A stretch of 64,000 nucleotides of DNA, taken from positions 1 through 64,000 of the IMG/VR virus record IMGVR_UViG_3300032331_000486, one strand, 5' to 3'. The position numbers were made by a program, and so were the translations under genes. A model generated the notes under the pieces. The model saw nothing but the letters and a program-made list of their open reading frames with translations, searched no databases and was not told where the DNA came from. Origin of the DNA: a virus. How positions within the stretch are numbered: position 1 is the stretch's first letter; each line of letters starts with the position of its first letter. Shown piece by piece: positions 54,179 to 62,527 of this stretch.

Positions 54179-55504
54179 TTATCCTTTCAGAGCCGCAAGT
54201 TCGGCTTTTACTGTATCTAGTTCGGCTTTAAGTTCTTGGATTGCTTTAATGCAAAGAGAAACCATATTGCCGTAAGCCAAAGCATCAGGTGAGCCATCAT
54301 CTGCGTACTGTACAAACTCTGTTAAACCTGCATCATGCACTTCTTCTGCAATTAAGCCACCAAAGGTTTTACCAGCATCGGCTTCTGCTTTTCCTTGGTA
54401 TGTAACAGAACGAAGTTTTAGTAAGTCTGTAAGACCATGCGTAGTATCTACAACATTCTTTTTGTATTTTAATGATGAAGTTGACCTTTTAAAATAACCA
54501 TCTGAACCAACAAAAACATTTGCGGCACTTCCTGTCGTTTCTGTATATACACCTATACTTACTAAACCACTTGCGGCAGTTCTTGTAATAATAAAAGTGC
54601 CACTACTGTCAAAATAACCCCTTGGATTCCCATCCCCATCAGACAGCACAACTATGTTTGATAATGTGCGAATGTCTAGGCTATTTTGGTTGCCGTTGTA
54701 GTTACCGATAATTGTGTTTTTAGACCCAGTTGTCATGGCTGATGCACAACCATTTGATACACCAATAACAGGGCCACCAATAAATGTGTTCTGCGAGCCT
54801 GTGCTTAATGAACCCGCCAAAGCACCAACAATCGTATTTCCAGCGCCTGATGTTATAGCCTCGCCAGTACGCCATCCAACAATAGTGTTGTAGTTTCCCG
54901 TACTTGCAAGTGCCGCACCTTTGCCTATTGCCGTTAAGCCTGTGCCTGTCACATTGTTATAAAGAGCCTGATAACCTACGGCTGTGTTGTCAGATGCTCC
55001 GTTTTGAGTATTTAAGGCGTTAAATCCAATAGCAGTATTGTTACTTCCAGTAGTCTCAGTCTGTAAAGCAAATGAACCTAATACAGTATTTTTACCGCCT
55101 GATGTAACTGCTACACCAGCGCTATCTCCAACGGCAGTATTGTTATTTCCGCCAGCATTTGCATACAGGGCTTGATAACCAAAAGCGGTATTATGAGGAG
55201 ATGTAGTATTTGTATAAAGTGCTTGATAACCTACAGCAGTACCAGAATATCCTGTCGTATTTGCCTGTAAAGCACTAGCACCCACAGCCGTGTTAGTAGA
55301 TATAGCACCACCGCCTTTACCTACTGTTAGACCTGAGATAGATGCGTCAGATGTTGTGGTAATCGTAGTAAACGATGGAGAACCACCACTCACTGCCATA
55401 GTTCCTGATGCGGAAGGTAGTGTGACTGTGACTGTTCCCGCTACCGCAGGTGCAGATAGGGTTACTGAACCGCTGGTATCGCCATTGACAATAAGACTCG
55501 CCAT
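54179..55504 (-). CDS. Tail fibre with head-repeat shaft and S74 chaperone
   Basis: The 441-residue product has a shaft of repeats like NTAVGYQALYTNTTSPHNTA and FGYQALYANAGGNNNTAVGD, the YadA/Hep-Hag-like head repeat also used in trimeric adhesins. Then comes an S74 domain (TSSLKYKKNVVDTTHGLTDL, FGGLIAEEVHDAGL) and a coiled-coil C-terminus. It is a second S74 fibre next to 52787; the two could be alternative or concentric receptor-binding proteins. Confidence 0.8.
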   Translation of the reverse strand: MASLIVNGDTSGSVTLSAPAVAGTVTVTLPSASGTMAVSGGSPSFTTITTTSDASISGLTVGKGGGAISTNTAVGASALQANTTGYSGTAVGYQALYTNTTSPHNTAFGYQALYANAGGNNNTAVGDSAGVAVTSGGKNTVLGSFALQTETTGSNNTAIGFNALNTQNGASDNTAVGYQALYNNVTGTGLTAIGKGAALASTGNYNTIVGWRTGEAITSGAGNTIVGALAGSLSTGSQNTFIGGPVIGVSNGCASAMTTGSKNTIIGNYNGNQNSLDIRTLSNIVVLSDGDGNPRGYFDSSGTFIITRTAASGLVSIGVYTETTGSAANVFVGSDGYFKRSTSSLKYKKNVVDTTHGLTDLLKLRSVTYQGKAEADAGKTFGGLIAEEVHDAGLTEFVQYADDGSPDALAYGNMVSLCIKAIQELKAELDTVKAELAALKG

Positions 55505-55506
55505 AT

Positions 55507-56238
55507 TTATTCCTTAAATTTACAGTTGTCCATATGCCATCTTGGCATAGCAGTTAATCCACCCACTTTTTTGCAGTGCGGACATTCAATCTTTGGAAAG
55601 TGTTTTCCTGTCATGGCATTTGGTCTACCAATGTTTGCCAATTTTAATTGGGATTTTGTATGCTCGGTCATTTTTCTTCCAAGCGATGCGCGGCCAATCT
55701 TTGCCTTGTGTTCATCAGTAAATTTTCTACCAGTATTGGCTTTAATAATTGCTTCCAAAACATGGGAAGGAATTTTCTCGCCTTTGTTGTGAGGAATAAA
55801 ACCTTTTTTAAATCTAGTGTTAGCACCGTGAATAATCAAATTTTGCATAACAAGGGCTTCTACTTCTGGCGTATGTCTATGCCCTTTTTTTGATGCGCTT
55901 ACTTTTGCTTTTGTCTCTTCTGACATTGGGCCAAAAACTTTACCTAAAGCGCTTGGCGGCATACCACCACCAACAGCAACATTCCAACCAATTTGGTCAG
56001 TCGCTCTTAGTTTTGCTTCAATCATCAAGCAATATGCTTCATCCGCAATAAGCAACACTTTTTTAACCAGCGTGTCCCAGCCATACTTTTTTATGGCTCT
56101 TTTTAAATGCTCATTTGACGGGCTATTTTTATGGCTAGAAAAACGAGTCTTGACATTTTTAGACACACCTATGTATCCCTGAGTCAGCATATCGCTGTGG
56201 TCAGGGTGGTGTACCCAATAAACGCTACAGGCCGTCAT
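55507..56238 (-). CDS. GIY-YIG homing endonuclease
   Basis: The start is the ATG overlapping the upstream fibre stop (ATGA), giving 243 residues. The N-terminus has GIY-YIG motifs (SVYWVHHPDHSDML then QGYIGVSKNVKTRFSSHKNS). Then come Arg and Glu in the usual order (YCLMIEAKL). The middle has NUMOD3-like DNA-binding repeats (FTDEHKAKIGRASLGRKMTE, and MSEETKAKVSASKKG). The C-terminus has a Cys/His pair cluster (IECPHCKKVGGLTAMPRWHM and CKF). It lies between tail-fibre genes, a common site for such selfish genes. Confidence 0.85.
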   Translation of the reverse strand: MTACSVYWVHHPDHSDMLTQGYIGVSKNVKTRFSSHKNSPSNEHLKRAIKKYGWDTLVKKVLLIADEAYCLMIEAKLRATDQIGWNVAVGGGMPPSALGKVFGPMSEETKAKVSASKKGHRHTPEVEALVMQNLIIHGANTRFKKGFIPHNKGEKIPSHVLEAIIKANTGRKFTDEHKAKIGRASLGRKMTEHTKSQLKLANIGRPNAMTGKHFPKIECPHCKKVGGLTAMPRWHMDNCKFKE

Positions 56239-57137
56239 ACCACCACCCACCTACTTCCTGAGCTTACAGTTACAGACTGGCCACTTGCAATTGAAATTGG
56301 GCCTGATGACATACCAGAAGTGCCAGCCGCAATCGTATAGCTTACGCTGACTGTTTGGTTATTGATTACGATGCCGTTACCAGCATTTAGCACAGATGCT
56401 TGAAACTCTCCCGTGCTTGGCTTATACAAGAGCTTGGCATTACTTGTGTAAATGTTTAATGCTGTGCCGCTTGTAGCCGCCGCAAAGAGAGGATATACGT
56501 TAGTAGCCGTTGAGGTGTCGTTGCTAATCGCCGATCCGCCCACTGACTTCCATGCCGGAGATGCGCCGCTATAGCCTTCAAACTCATTTGTCGTGCTGTT
56601 GTAACGCAACATACCCGTAGTGGGTGAGCCGGGTTGTTGGGCTGTCGTTCCCTTGCTGATTGTCAAAGCACCAGTAGACGAAAAAATGGAATCTGCCGAA
56701 GCGTTGAGGGCTGTGACGTTAGAGATGCCGTATTGATTGGCAACCTTTACAAAGTCAACCCCGTTCCAAGCGCATATTGCCAACTCATTGGCTAAGATAG
56801 TTACGCCAGTTGTCGGGCCTACTCCTACCAACTTGATCGACTGGGTGCTTCCGGTCTTGTTAATGACAACATAGACTTTAGACTGGGCTGGCGCTGTAAT
56901 AGTCCTAGTGACTGTTCCGCTTGCCGTCCATAACAGAATGGCTTCTCTCGATGTATTAGCCGCACCAGTTGTGGTGGATAAAGTTACATCTGCATCGGAA
57001 GTGATGGTGGTAGTCCCAGCGATTGCTGAGTCTAGGAGGTTCGTAATGGAGTTATTGACAACATCGCCCCATGTACCCGACAGTTCACCAGTGACGGGTA
57101 GTGCAAGTCCTAGCAGTGAGGTATATGCTGTGGTCAC
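56235..57137 (-). CDS. Tail fibre/appendage protein
   Basis: The 300-residue product starts with MTTAYTSLLGLALPVTGELSGTWGDVVN in parts; the segment LPVTGELSGTWGDVVNNSI is a well-known phage fibre N-terminal motif. The body is beta-rich with low-complexity strands. The C-terminus (SYTIAAGTSGMSSGPISIAS, then GSRWVVV) is closely similar to that of the 57177 gene product, so the ends are duplicated modules. It is followed by the homing endonuclease gene. Confidence 0.65.
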   Translation of the reverse strand: MTTAYTSLLGLALPVTGELSGTWGDVVNNSITNLLDSAIAGTTTITSDADVTLSTTTGAANTSREAILLWTASGTVTRTITAPAQSKVYVVINKTGSTQSIKLVGVGPTTGVTILANELAICAWNGVDFVKVANQYGISNVTALNASADSIFSSTGALTISKGTTAQQPGSPTTGMLRYNSTTNEFEGYSGASPAWKSVGGSAISNDTSTATNVYPLFAAATSGTALNIYTSNAKLLYKPSTGEFQASVLNAGNGIVINNQTVSVSYTIAAGTSGMSSGPISIASGQSVTVSSGSRWVVV

Positions 57138-57176
57138 GTTCTGCTCCTATATTCTTTCATTTTATAGCCCTTTTAG

Positions 57177-57692
57177 TTAAACCACAACCCAACGAGCGCC
57201 AGAACCTAAAGTAACTGACTGCCCGCTTGCCACAGTGATTGGCCCCGCTGATACGGCTGAGTATCCTGCGGCTATGGTGTAACTTGCACTTACTGTTTGG
57301 CTGTTTACATGAAGGCCATTACTAGCGATCATGTTGGTGCCTGTGATACTTCCTGCGTTGGTAACATTACCACTAGCATCTTGATTTACAGACTTACCAG
57401 ATGGATAGGTGACAAATACGTCTTTTGTTCCTGCCGAAAAGTTAACCAGTGAGCCTGAGTTGCTGGACGATAGGACGGTCGTGCGGGCTAGGGTTGTGCC
57501 TGATGAGGTGTAAGTTCCTATTCCTACTTCCCATTCAGAGCCTGTTTGCCCCGCTATGGTGTAGTAGGTGGTGTTTGTATTACCTATTACGGCAAAAGAT
57601 TGAAATCCAGTAGAGGCACCAAGCAGAGTCACCGTTCCCGTGCCAGTCGTTGTGGTGGTTTCCTTTACTCTGTCTGCTAGTACAAGCGCCAT
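57177..57692 (-). CDS. Tail fibre/appendage protein
   Basis: The 171-residue product (MALVLADRVKETTTTTGTGT, VTLLGASTGFQSFAVIG) has the typical start of a short phage fibre or adhesin tip, with LARTTVLSSSNSGSLVNFSA in the middle. Its last 45 residues (SYTIAAGYSAVSAGPITVAS then GSGARWVVV) parallel the end of the neighbouring 56235 product. It may act with it in the same appendage. Confidence 0.65.
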   Translation of the reverse strand: MALVLADRVKETTTTTGTGTVTLLGASTGFQSFAVIGNTNTTYYTIAGQTGSEWEVGIGTYTSSGTTLARTTVLSSSNSGSLVNFSAGTKDVFVTYPSGKSVNQDASGNVTNAGSITGTNMIASNGLHVNSQTVSASYTIAAGYSAVSAGPITVASGQSVTLGSGARWVVV

Positions 57693-57701
57693 TTTTATTC
57701 C

Positions 57702-58727
57702 TTAATTCACGGTATCAATGACTTGCCAGTCGGCATTTTCAACGTTGTTTATGTCCGTCCAGCCTGCCGATTGTGAATCATTTATATTTTGCCAGTTTGC
57801 TGTTTGACTGTCATCTATTAATGACCAGTAGAAAGCCGCAAGAGTTCCAACATATCCTTGTGCAGACTTGCCAGTCAATGCCTGTGAAATACTAAACCCA
57901 ACGGTTCCAACATCACCATTTGCGTTTAAACCTGTTAGTGCCGCCGCCTTGCCGGGCAACACAGTCCCAACAAAACCAGAAGCGGTATTTCCACTAAGCG
58001 CAACAGAAACACTCTGTCCTACAGTTCCTACGCTACCGCTGGCCGTCACTCCAGACAACTGAATGTCCATCGATGGAGTTACATCACCAACAAATCCGGA
58101 CGCACTATCACCAGTTTCATCTGGGGCAAACTCTGGTGTTACCGTTCCTACAGAACCAGAGGCACTATTTCCAACTAAAGCCACGGACATCGTAGCCGTA
58201 GCAGTCCCAACGAATCCAGAGGCTGAATCGCCTGTCTGCGCTGGGGATATGCTTGGAGTTACCGTACCTACGGCACCCGACGCAGTTATCCCAGTTAGAG
58301 CAAGAGACTGCGTTGGTGTCAACGTGCCTACTGATCCAGAAGCCAGATTGCCCGTTAAAGCAATAGACATGCTGGCTGTCGGTGTTCCTACCAAGCCAGA
58401 TGCGTTTAAACCCGTAAGGGCTACAGACTGCGTTCCAGTAACAGATCCAACCGCTCCAGATGCCGTTATGCCTGTCAACGCTACAGAGAAAGATGGGGTA
58501 ACAGTGCCAACAAACCCTGATGCCGAATCCCCAGTCTCTCCTTGTGAGCTACTAGGGGTTACTGTGCCTACGGCACCAGACGCATTTAAGCCCGTCAGGG
58601 CTACAGAACTGCTTACGCCTACTGTACCTACTGCTCCTGATGCTGCATTGCCCGTTAAGGCGACAGCAACCGTTACCCCAGAAAGCGAGGCAAACGGCGT
58701 TTCAGCAAAAGCGGAGATACCAAACAT
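57702..58727 (-). CDS. Repeat protein: 14 x 20-residue repeats, tail appendage
   Basis: The 341-residue product starts MFGISAFAETPFASLSGVTV. From residue 25 to about 304 it contains 14 units of 20 residues with a core TG-x-x-ASG-x-VGT-V. The last 37 residues hold three W-bearing repeats (TANWQNI, SAGWTDI, NADWQVI). Such short Gly/Val beta repeats form fibre shafts or adhesive domains. It is coded among tail-fibre genes. A stem-loop (CGGCTTTAAGCCG) lies just upstream, and no clear Shine-Dalgarno is seen. Confidence 0.7.
   Translation of the reverse strand: MFGISAFAETPFASLSGVTVAVALTGNAASGAVGTVGVSSSVALTGLNASGAVGTVTPSSSQGETGDSASGFVGTVTPSFSVALTGITASGAVGSVTGTQSVALTGLNASGLVGTPTASMSIALTGNLASGSVGTLTPTQSLALTGITASGAVGTVTPSISPAQTGDSASGFVGTATATMSVALVGNSASGSVGTVTPEFAPDETGDSASGFVGDVTPSMDIQLSGVTASGSVGTVGQSVSVALSGNTASGFVGTVLPGKAAALTGLNANGDVGTVGFSISQALTGKSAQGYVGTLAAFYWSLIDDSQTANWQNINDSQSAGWTDINNVENADWQVIDTVN
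57816..58655 (-). repeat. Tandem 60-bp repeat array, 14 units
   Basis: The array encodes the 20-residue repeat of the 57702 product. Units are diverged but keep the A-S-G and V-G-T positions. A period of 60 bp keeps the antisense frames open as well, which explains the long open frame on plus over the same region. Confidence 0.8.
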
Positions 58728-58755
58728 GGTCTAAACGGCTTTAAGCCGCCTCCGC

Positions 58756-59232
58756 TTATGTTGTAGAGATACGCAGTAAAGCGGTAGTCGTTGTGTTGGA
58801 AGGCATCGTCAACGCAAAAGTACCAGCGGTAATCGTTTGATTACCAAAGGTGTATACGCCAACAGCCTTGTTTGACTGGGTTGAGTTATACATAAGCATC
58901 GCATTGAAAGAAGTACTCAATGTGACGTTTGTGTAGCTGATACTCGCTGAAGGTGTCCAGTAAGCTACGCCAGCTGTTGCGGAGCTGTTAGTCGAAGCAG
59001 GGGCAGTAGCGTTTGTGATTGTCACACCACCAGCCGTGTAGTTAGTTCCAGTCACTTCACCTGTAGATGAATAGACTGTAGTGGAGGCATCAATCGTGGC
59101 GCTAGTTAAATACAAAGCGGCCTTAAAGGTGTCTGCTGTAGTTGCTGCACGGATAGGTGCAACACCAAAGTTGTGAGTTGCGGTCAGCGCTTCGGCTAAA
59201 AACGAAGTGCAGAGTGATGCTGAATTTGCCAT
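58756..59232 (-). CDS. Virion structural-type protein, paralogue of 59430
   Basis: The 158-residue product contains TVYSSTGEVTGTNYTAGGVT, ending FALTMPSNTTTTALLRISTT. The 59430 product has the same order: TVYSSTNEITGTGYTAGGKL, then LPANTSTSALIRSSN. The two are diverged tandem paralogues (with the small 59245 gene between them). The beta-rich, Thr/Ser/Asn-rich sequence suggests a tail or head-fibre component. Function is unknown. Confidence 0.6.
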   Translation of the reverse strand: MANSASLCTSFLAEALTATHNFGVAPIRAATTADTFKAALYLTSATIDASTTVYSSTGEVTGTNYTAGGVTITNATAPASTNSSATAGVAYWTPSASISYTNVTLSTSFNAMLMYNSTQSNKAVGVYTFGNQTITAGTFALTMPSNTTTTALLRISTT

Positions 59233-59244
59233 GATGTTTCCTTG

Positions 59245-59433
59245 TTAGAAAGTGCCTACTTCGCCACCGATGGGTAACGAGCGTTTCAGTGTTACATGGG
59301 CAGAGCGATGAACCATTTCACCTTCCAACCAGTATTCAACCCAAGTGGTTAATTCGTTATCGTCTTCAAATGTTCCCTCTCGCTTTTCCAGCAAAGAGTC
59401 ATCCATCTCGCCTTTGGTAGTTGTGACTATCAA
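59245..59433 (-). CDS. Small acidic phage protein, unknown
   Basis: The 62-residue product (MIVTTTKGEMDDSLLEKREG) is acidic, with W-V-E-Y-W-L-E-G-E-M and a GGEVGTF end. It overlaps the upstream gene by ATGA. It lies between the two paralogous genes. No motif gives a function. Confidence 0.55.
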   Translation of the reverse strand: MIVTTTKGEMDDSLLEKREGTFEDDNELTTWVEYWLEGEMVHRSAHVTLKRSLPIGGEVGTF

Positions 59434-59846
59434 TTTGAACTCCTAATAAGTGCAGATGTTGATGTATTGGCCGGCAAAGTGATGAGAAACGTAGTTGTAC
59501 ATGTCTTATCTGAGCCAAAATCTAAGATGCAAATAGACTTGTTTCCCTTGGTCGCATTGTAGATTAACGCGCATCTTGTTGTGAATGCAGCTGGGCTCCA
59601 CAATGGATTATTAAAGCTCACATAAGCCGTGTAATCACTACTCTGAACAGTAACGCCTGTAATTAACTTGCCACCAGCTGTGTAACCAGTTCCAGTTATC
59701 TCATTTGTAGAGCTGTAAACCGTGGTAGCTTCATTAAGATTGGCATTTCCGGTGTACAGGGCAATGTACAAACTATCAGACAACAAGTTGTGAACGCCGC
59801 TGTACAGCTGCTCTTTGAAGCTGGTTGTCTGGGTTTGAACGATCAT
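59430..59846 (-). CDS. Virion structural-type protein, paralogue of 58756
   Basis: The 138-residue product begins MIVQTQTTSFKEQLYSGVHN and shares its middle and C-terminal beta-rich part with 58756 (TVYSST-x-E-x-TG-x-x-YTAGG, then SALIR/TALLR). It is likely a tail or fibre-attachment protein. Overlaps the adaptor gene by 4 nt. Confidence 0.6.
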   Translation of the reverse strand: MIVQTQTTSFKEQLYSGVHNLLSDSLYIALYTGNANLNEATTVYSSTNEITGTGYTAGGKLITGVTVQSSDYTAYVSFNNPLWSPAAFTTRCALIYNATKGNKSICILDFGSDKTCTTTFLITLPANTSTSALIRSSN

Positions 59847-60496
59847 ACGACGGGGTTCCTGACTTGGCCATCCCTGTAAGCATCCATACGCTGCTTGCCA
59901 TCGCCCAAGTTCTTGAGTAAGAACATTGCCGACTCATAACGCTCTTTATACAGGGTAACAAGATCAGGCTCACCCTTCATGTAGGTTATTGCTTCCAACA
60001 TTGTTCCGTTAAGGAGGGCGGAATCAAAGTTATCTCCCAGCCAAGTCTGTCCAGCAGTTACGATTGACTCAGGGTAATAGTAATAGTGCAACTCGGCTTT
60101 ATAGGCCGCGTCTGGTGTTGGGCCAAGAATAAACGTCAATTCTTTTACATCAGCAGACTGTGGGCCAAAGATAGCGTAGTGCTTAGGCTTTCCTGTATCC
60201 GTTGGATTGGGATACGCATCTCTGATAAAGTTAACGTCTTTGTTTAACAAATACAGATAATCGCCGCCAGCAGCTGGGTATACAGCCAAAGAGTATGTAG
60301 ACAAAAAATCATCAGGCGCAGACAAGTACTTGTTACCAGAAGTTAAAGTTCCAGTAACGTTCTTTCTCAGGTTAGAAACTTGCACCGAGTTATAGATGCG
60401 TTGCTCCGCCTGCTTAATCATAATGTTCATATCTACCGTGGGAAACGTGTTCTCACAGTAGTCTGAAACAGCAATGACTAATTCGTTGTACGTCAT
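59843..60496 (-). CDS. Head-tail adaptor protein
   Basis: The 217-residue product starts MTYNELVIAVSDYCENTFPT and MIKQAEQRIYNSVQVSNLRK, then ends with LLNGTMLEAITYMKGEPDLV and TLYKERYESAMFLLKNLGDG. The helical start, the beta middle and C-terminal helix bundle match the adaptor proteins of SU10/P22-like podoviruses. It would connect the portal to the tail nozzle. No tape measure gene is near. Confidence 0.7.
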   Translation of the reverse strand: MTYNELVIAVSDYCENTFPTVDMNIMIKQAEQRIYNSVQVSNLRKNVTGTLTSGNKYLSAPDDFLSTYSLAVYPAAGGDYLYLLNKDVNFIRDAYPNPTDTGKPKHYAIFGPQSADVKELTFILGPTPDAAYKAELHYYYYPESIVTAGQTWLGDNFDSALLNGTMLEAITYMKGEPDLVTLYKERYESAMFLLKNLGDGKQRMDAYRDGQVRNPVV

Positions 60497-60759
60497 GCCA
60501 TTGGGCCTCTGGCCATCACGCCTTTAGTAGCAGCACCAGTTCCGCGAATCTTGATACCAGATGTTTTAGTCTGTTCGTCACCAGCAGATTTACTAATGTT
60601 GGCAACGGTTAGATCGTACTGATCAAGCTTGCTGCGGTTTGGCTCTTTGCCGGGATTGTTGGAAATCTTCATAGATTTACCAGTCATTGTGTGTGGCTTG
60701 GCATAAGTGCTGGCAGAGCCAACCTCTTTACCCATAACCTTTTTGCTAAATGTAGCCAT
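60493..60759 (-). CDS. Small basic virion-type protein
   Basis: The 88-residue product (MATFSKKVMGKEVGSASTYA) is basic and Gly/Ser/Lys-rich with no secondary structure beyond short helices. The C-terminus GIKIRGTGAATKGVMARGPMA is a motif seen in phage small proteins. It is one of six small basic proteins in this block. DNA or capsid-inner-surface binding is plausible. Confidence 0.6.
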   Translation of the reverse strand: MATFSKKVMGKEVGSASTYAKPHTMTGKSMKISNNPGKEPNRSKLDQYDLTVANISKSAGDEQTKTSGIKIRGTGAATKGVMARGPMA

Positions 60760-60944
60760 TATTTGCTCCCAGATTTTTGGTTCATAGCGCGAGCCATGTT
60801 GCGTCCAACTTTCTTCATTGATAAAGAAGTTACGCCACCTTTTCTAAGTTTAGTCATTGGCTTACCGGGATGCATCTTTTTTTCATGCTTATGCACTGCA
60901 CCAGCAATCATTTTCTTATCCTGTTTTAAATCTGATTTATCCAT
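60759..60944 (-). CDS. Small basic virion-type protein
   Basis: The 61-residue product (MDKSDLKQDKKMIAGAVHKH then EKKMHPGKPMTKLRKGG) is highly basic. It ends SMKKVGRNMARAMNQKSGSK. It could be packaged with DNA. No family is recognised. Last base of stop shared with next start. Confidence 0.55.
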   Translation of the reverse strand: MDKSDLKQDKKMIAGAVHKHEKKMHPGKPMTKLRKGGVTSLSMKKVGRNMARAMNQKSGSK

Positions 60945-60953
60945 CTTTCTCTC

Positions 60954-61343
60954 CTAAGTTACGCTTACCGTTACTGTACCAACACTTGTTGTTGCCACCA
61001 AGTTATTTGGCGTTAATCCATCATCAAACAATCTAGAGCCACCCACTGGATACCAGCCCCACTGAATGTCCCTTGAGCCGCCTGTTGGGAAGCCGTCAGG
61101 GCCAATGCCAGCAGAAACATATGTTGTGTCTGGTCTAGGTTGATATACAGCCTGTGGATCGTAGACTGGATACATGCCCAGCTGCAACTGCGGCTGATCA
61201 GGATCCCAACATGACTCGCAAACTTTTAGCTGATACAACTTGGTTTTGATTATCTCAACCTTTAGCTGTTTAAGCTTGTACCGCTGCCCGCAACGGTCAC
61301 ACTCGGCAATCGAGTATTTACCTGATGCATATGGGCTGGCCAT
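60954..61343 (-). CDS. Zinc-ribbon virion-type protein
   Basis: The 129-residue product holds a zinc ribbon at its start (CDRCGQRYKLKQLKVEIIKT then VCESCWDPDQP). Then comes a Pro/Tyr/Gln-rich stretch (YDPQAVYQPRPDTTYVSAGI) and a Gly-rich end (GGSRDIQWGWYPVGGSRLFD). This arrangement recurs beside tail-adaptor genes in related phages. The role is probably structural. Confidence 0.65.
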   Translation of the reverse strand: MASPYASGKYSIAECDRCGQRYKLKQLKVEIIKTKLYQLKVCESCWDPDQPQLQLGMYPVYDPQAVYQPRPDTTYVSAGIGPDGFPTGGSRDIQWGWYPVGGSRLFDDGLTPNNLVATTSVGTVTVSVT

Positions 61344-62275
61344 TAGATAGCGCCTCCTCCAATAAAGGCCTGACGAGGCACAAGCCTCATTGTTGCCTTC
61401 TCATGGTCTTCACCAGCTGCTAAGTTAAATTGTTCGTCGTAGACCGACTTGAGCATCTGCAAGCGGTTTACAAGTTCAGGTTGTTTCATGGCAATGTAGT
61501 AAGCCAAGCCGGCCGCCACACATGGCAAGAAACGGAAGTTCATGTCTTGAGTCTGCACACCAGCGCCAGCGTCTTGGATACGGCGCATACGGTAGTAAAC
61601 AAACTGATAGGTCTGGCTAGAGTCTGGTGTTGGCCAAACAGTAAATGCTGGCAGCTGGGGGACGTAGACTGCCGCTCCAATCGTGTGTGCTGCAGCTGTA
61701 GTGCTGTTCTGACCTCTGAATACTCCGCCTAATGAGTTTCCATCGATATAAGCGTAGTAGATGTCTTCTGTATCAAGGCGGATGTATCCCGCGCCCGCGA
61801 GGCCAACAACTGAGCTCAACGTGATTGTTGTACTAGAAGAAGTAATGGTTGCGGATAAAGTTAAGCTTGTAGGGCTTGTTTCACCAGACATACGTTGAAT
61901 CCACACTTGGATTGGGCGGCCTTGAGCTAGCTTATTGGGGATGGTGGCGTAGGTTGAAACGCTAATACGGGTAATACTCAAATCAGCCTGAGTGTTTACA
62001 GCGTTGGCACCAGTACGGATTACATGATCTAGCAGATCAATGGTGTCTGTAGGCAAGGCATAAGTACTTAATCCGGGCGTCAGGGTTAAGGTTCCCTGCT
62101 CAATCGTCCACATGTTTAAACCACGGTTAGACCATTCAATAGTCATCAGGTTCATAGAACGACGAGCTGTACGCAAGTCGTATCCAGTACGCATTTCACG
62201 GCCCGCGCGCTCCCACGCCTCCTCGGCAAGCTCCGTGAAGTCCATGTTAAATACGGAAGAACCTGTGGTACTCAT
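61343..62275 (-). CDS. Tail/adaptor protein
   Basis: The 310-residue product has a helical start (FTELAEEAWERAGREMRTGY), a beta middle with LTLTPGLSTYALPTDTIDLL, Thr/Ser-rich strand insertions (about 135-155), and a C-terminal YQFVYYRMRRIQDAGAGVQT then a helix pair. Helix-beta-helix proteins of this length flank portal adaptors in podovirus-like phages and form the upper tail or nozzle. Function is inferred from layout and place. Confidence 0.6.
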   Translation of the reverse strand: MSTTGSSVFNMDFTELAEEAWERAGREMRTGYDLRTARRSMNLMTIEWSNRGLNMWTIEQGTLTLTPGLSTYALPTDTIDLLDHVIRTGANAVNTQADLSITRISVSTYATIPNKLAQGRPIQVWIQRMSGETSPTSLTLSATITSSSTTITLSSVVGLAGAGYIRLDTEDIYYAYIDGNSLGGVFRGQNSTTAAAHTIGAAVYVPQLPAFTVWPTPDSSQTYQFVYYRMRRIQDAGAGVQTQDMNFRFLPCVAAGLAYYIAMKQPELVNRLQMLKSVYDEQFNLAAGEDHEKATMRLVPRQAFIGGGAI

Positions 62276-62278
62276 CTT

Positions 62279-62527
62279 TTATTTCTTCGCGGTTTTAGCA
62301 GAGTTAATGAATGCTTGCGCTGTAGGAGCACCCTTGCTGCCAACTTTACGCATCTTTTCACCAGAACCTTTTGCGATACGTTTTTTCTTGGCGTTGATGT
62401 TGGCATACAAACCAACCGGCCCGCCTTCAGCGTATTGCGTGAAGTCAGTGTTATCCCTACGGGCTTTTTTAACTCCCGTAGGCATCTTGCTGGCGTTAAT
62501 AGCGCCCATGCCACGGCTAGGTCGCAT
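62279..62527 (-). CDS. Small basic virion-type protein
   Basis: The 82-residue product has MPTGVKKARRDNTDFTQYAE, then GPVGLYANINAKKKRIAKGS and GSKGAPTAQAFINSAKTAKK. The GPVGLYANIxAKxKRI motif with SGEKMR is one I associate with small phage proteins of unknown function. It is strongly basic. It overlaps no neighbour; the longer frame in the same area is a shadow. Confidence 0.6.
   Translation of the reverse strand: MRPSRGMGAINASKMPTGVKKARRDNTDFTQYAEGGPVGLYANINAKKKRIAKGSGEKMRKVGSKGAPTAQAFINSAKTAKK

Noticed and set aside
58063-58734. 223-codon open frame on plus opposite the repeat protein gene
   Set aside because: The 60-bp period of the sense repeats keeps the antisense frame open, giving a repetitive Pro/Thr/Ala sequence. 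It has no ribosome site or family pattern.
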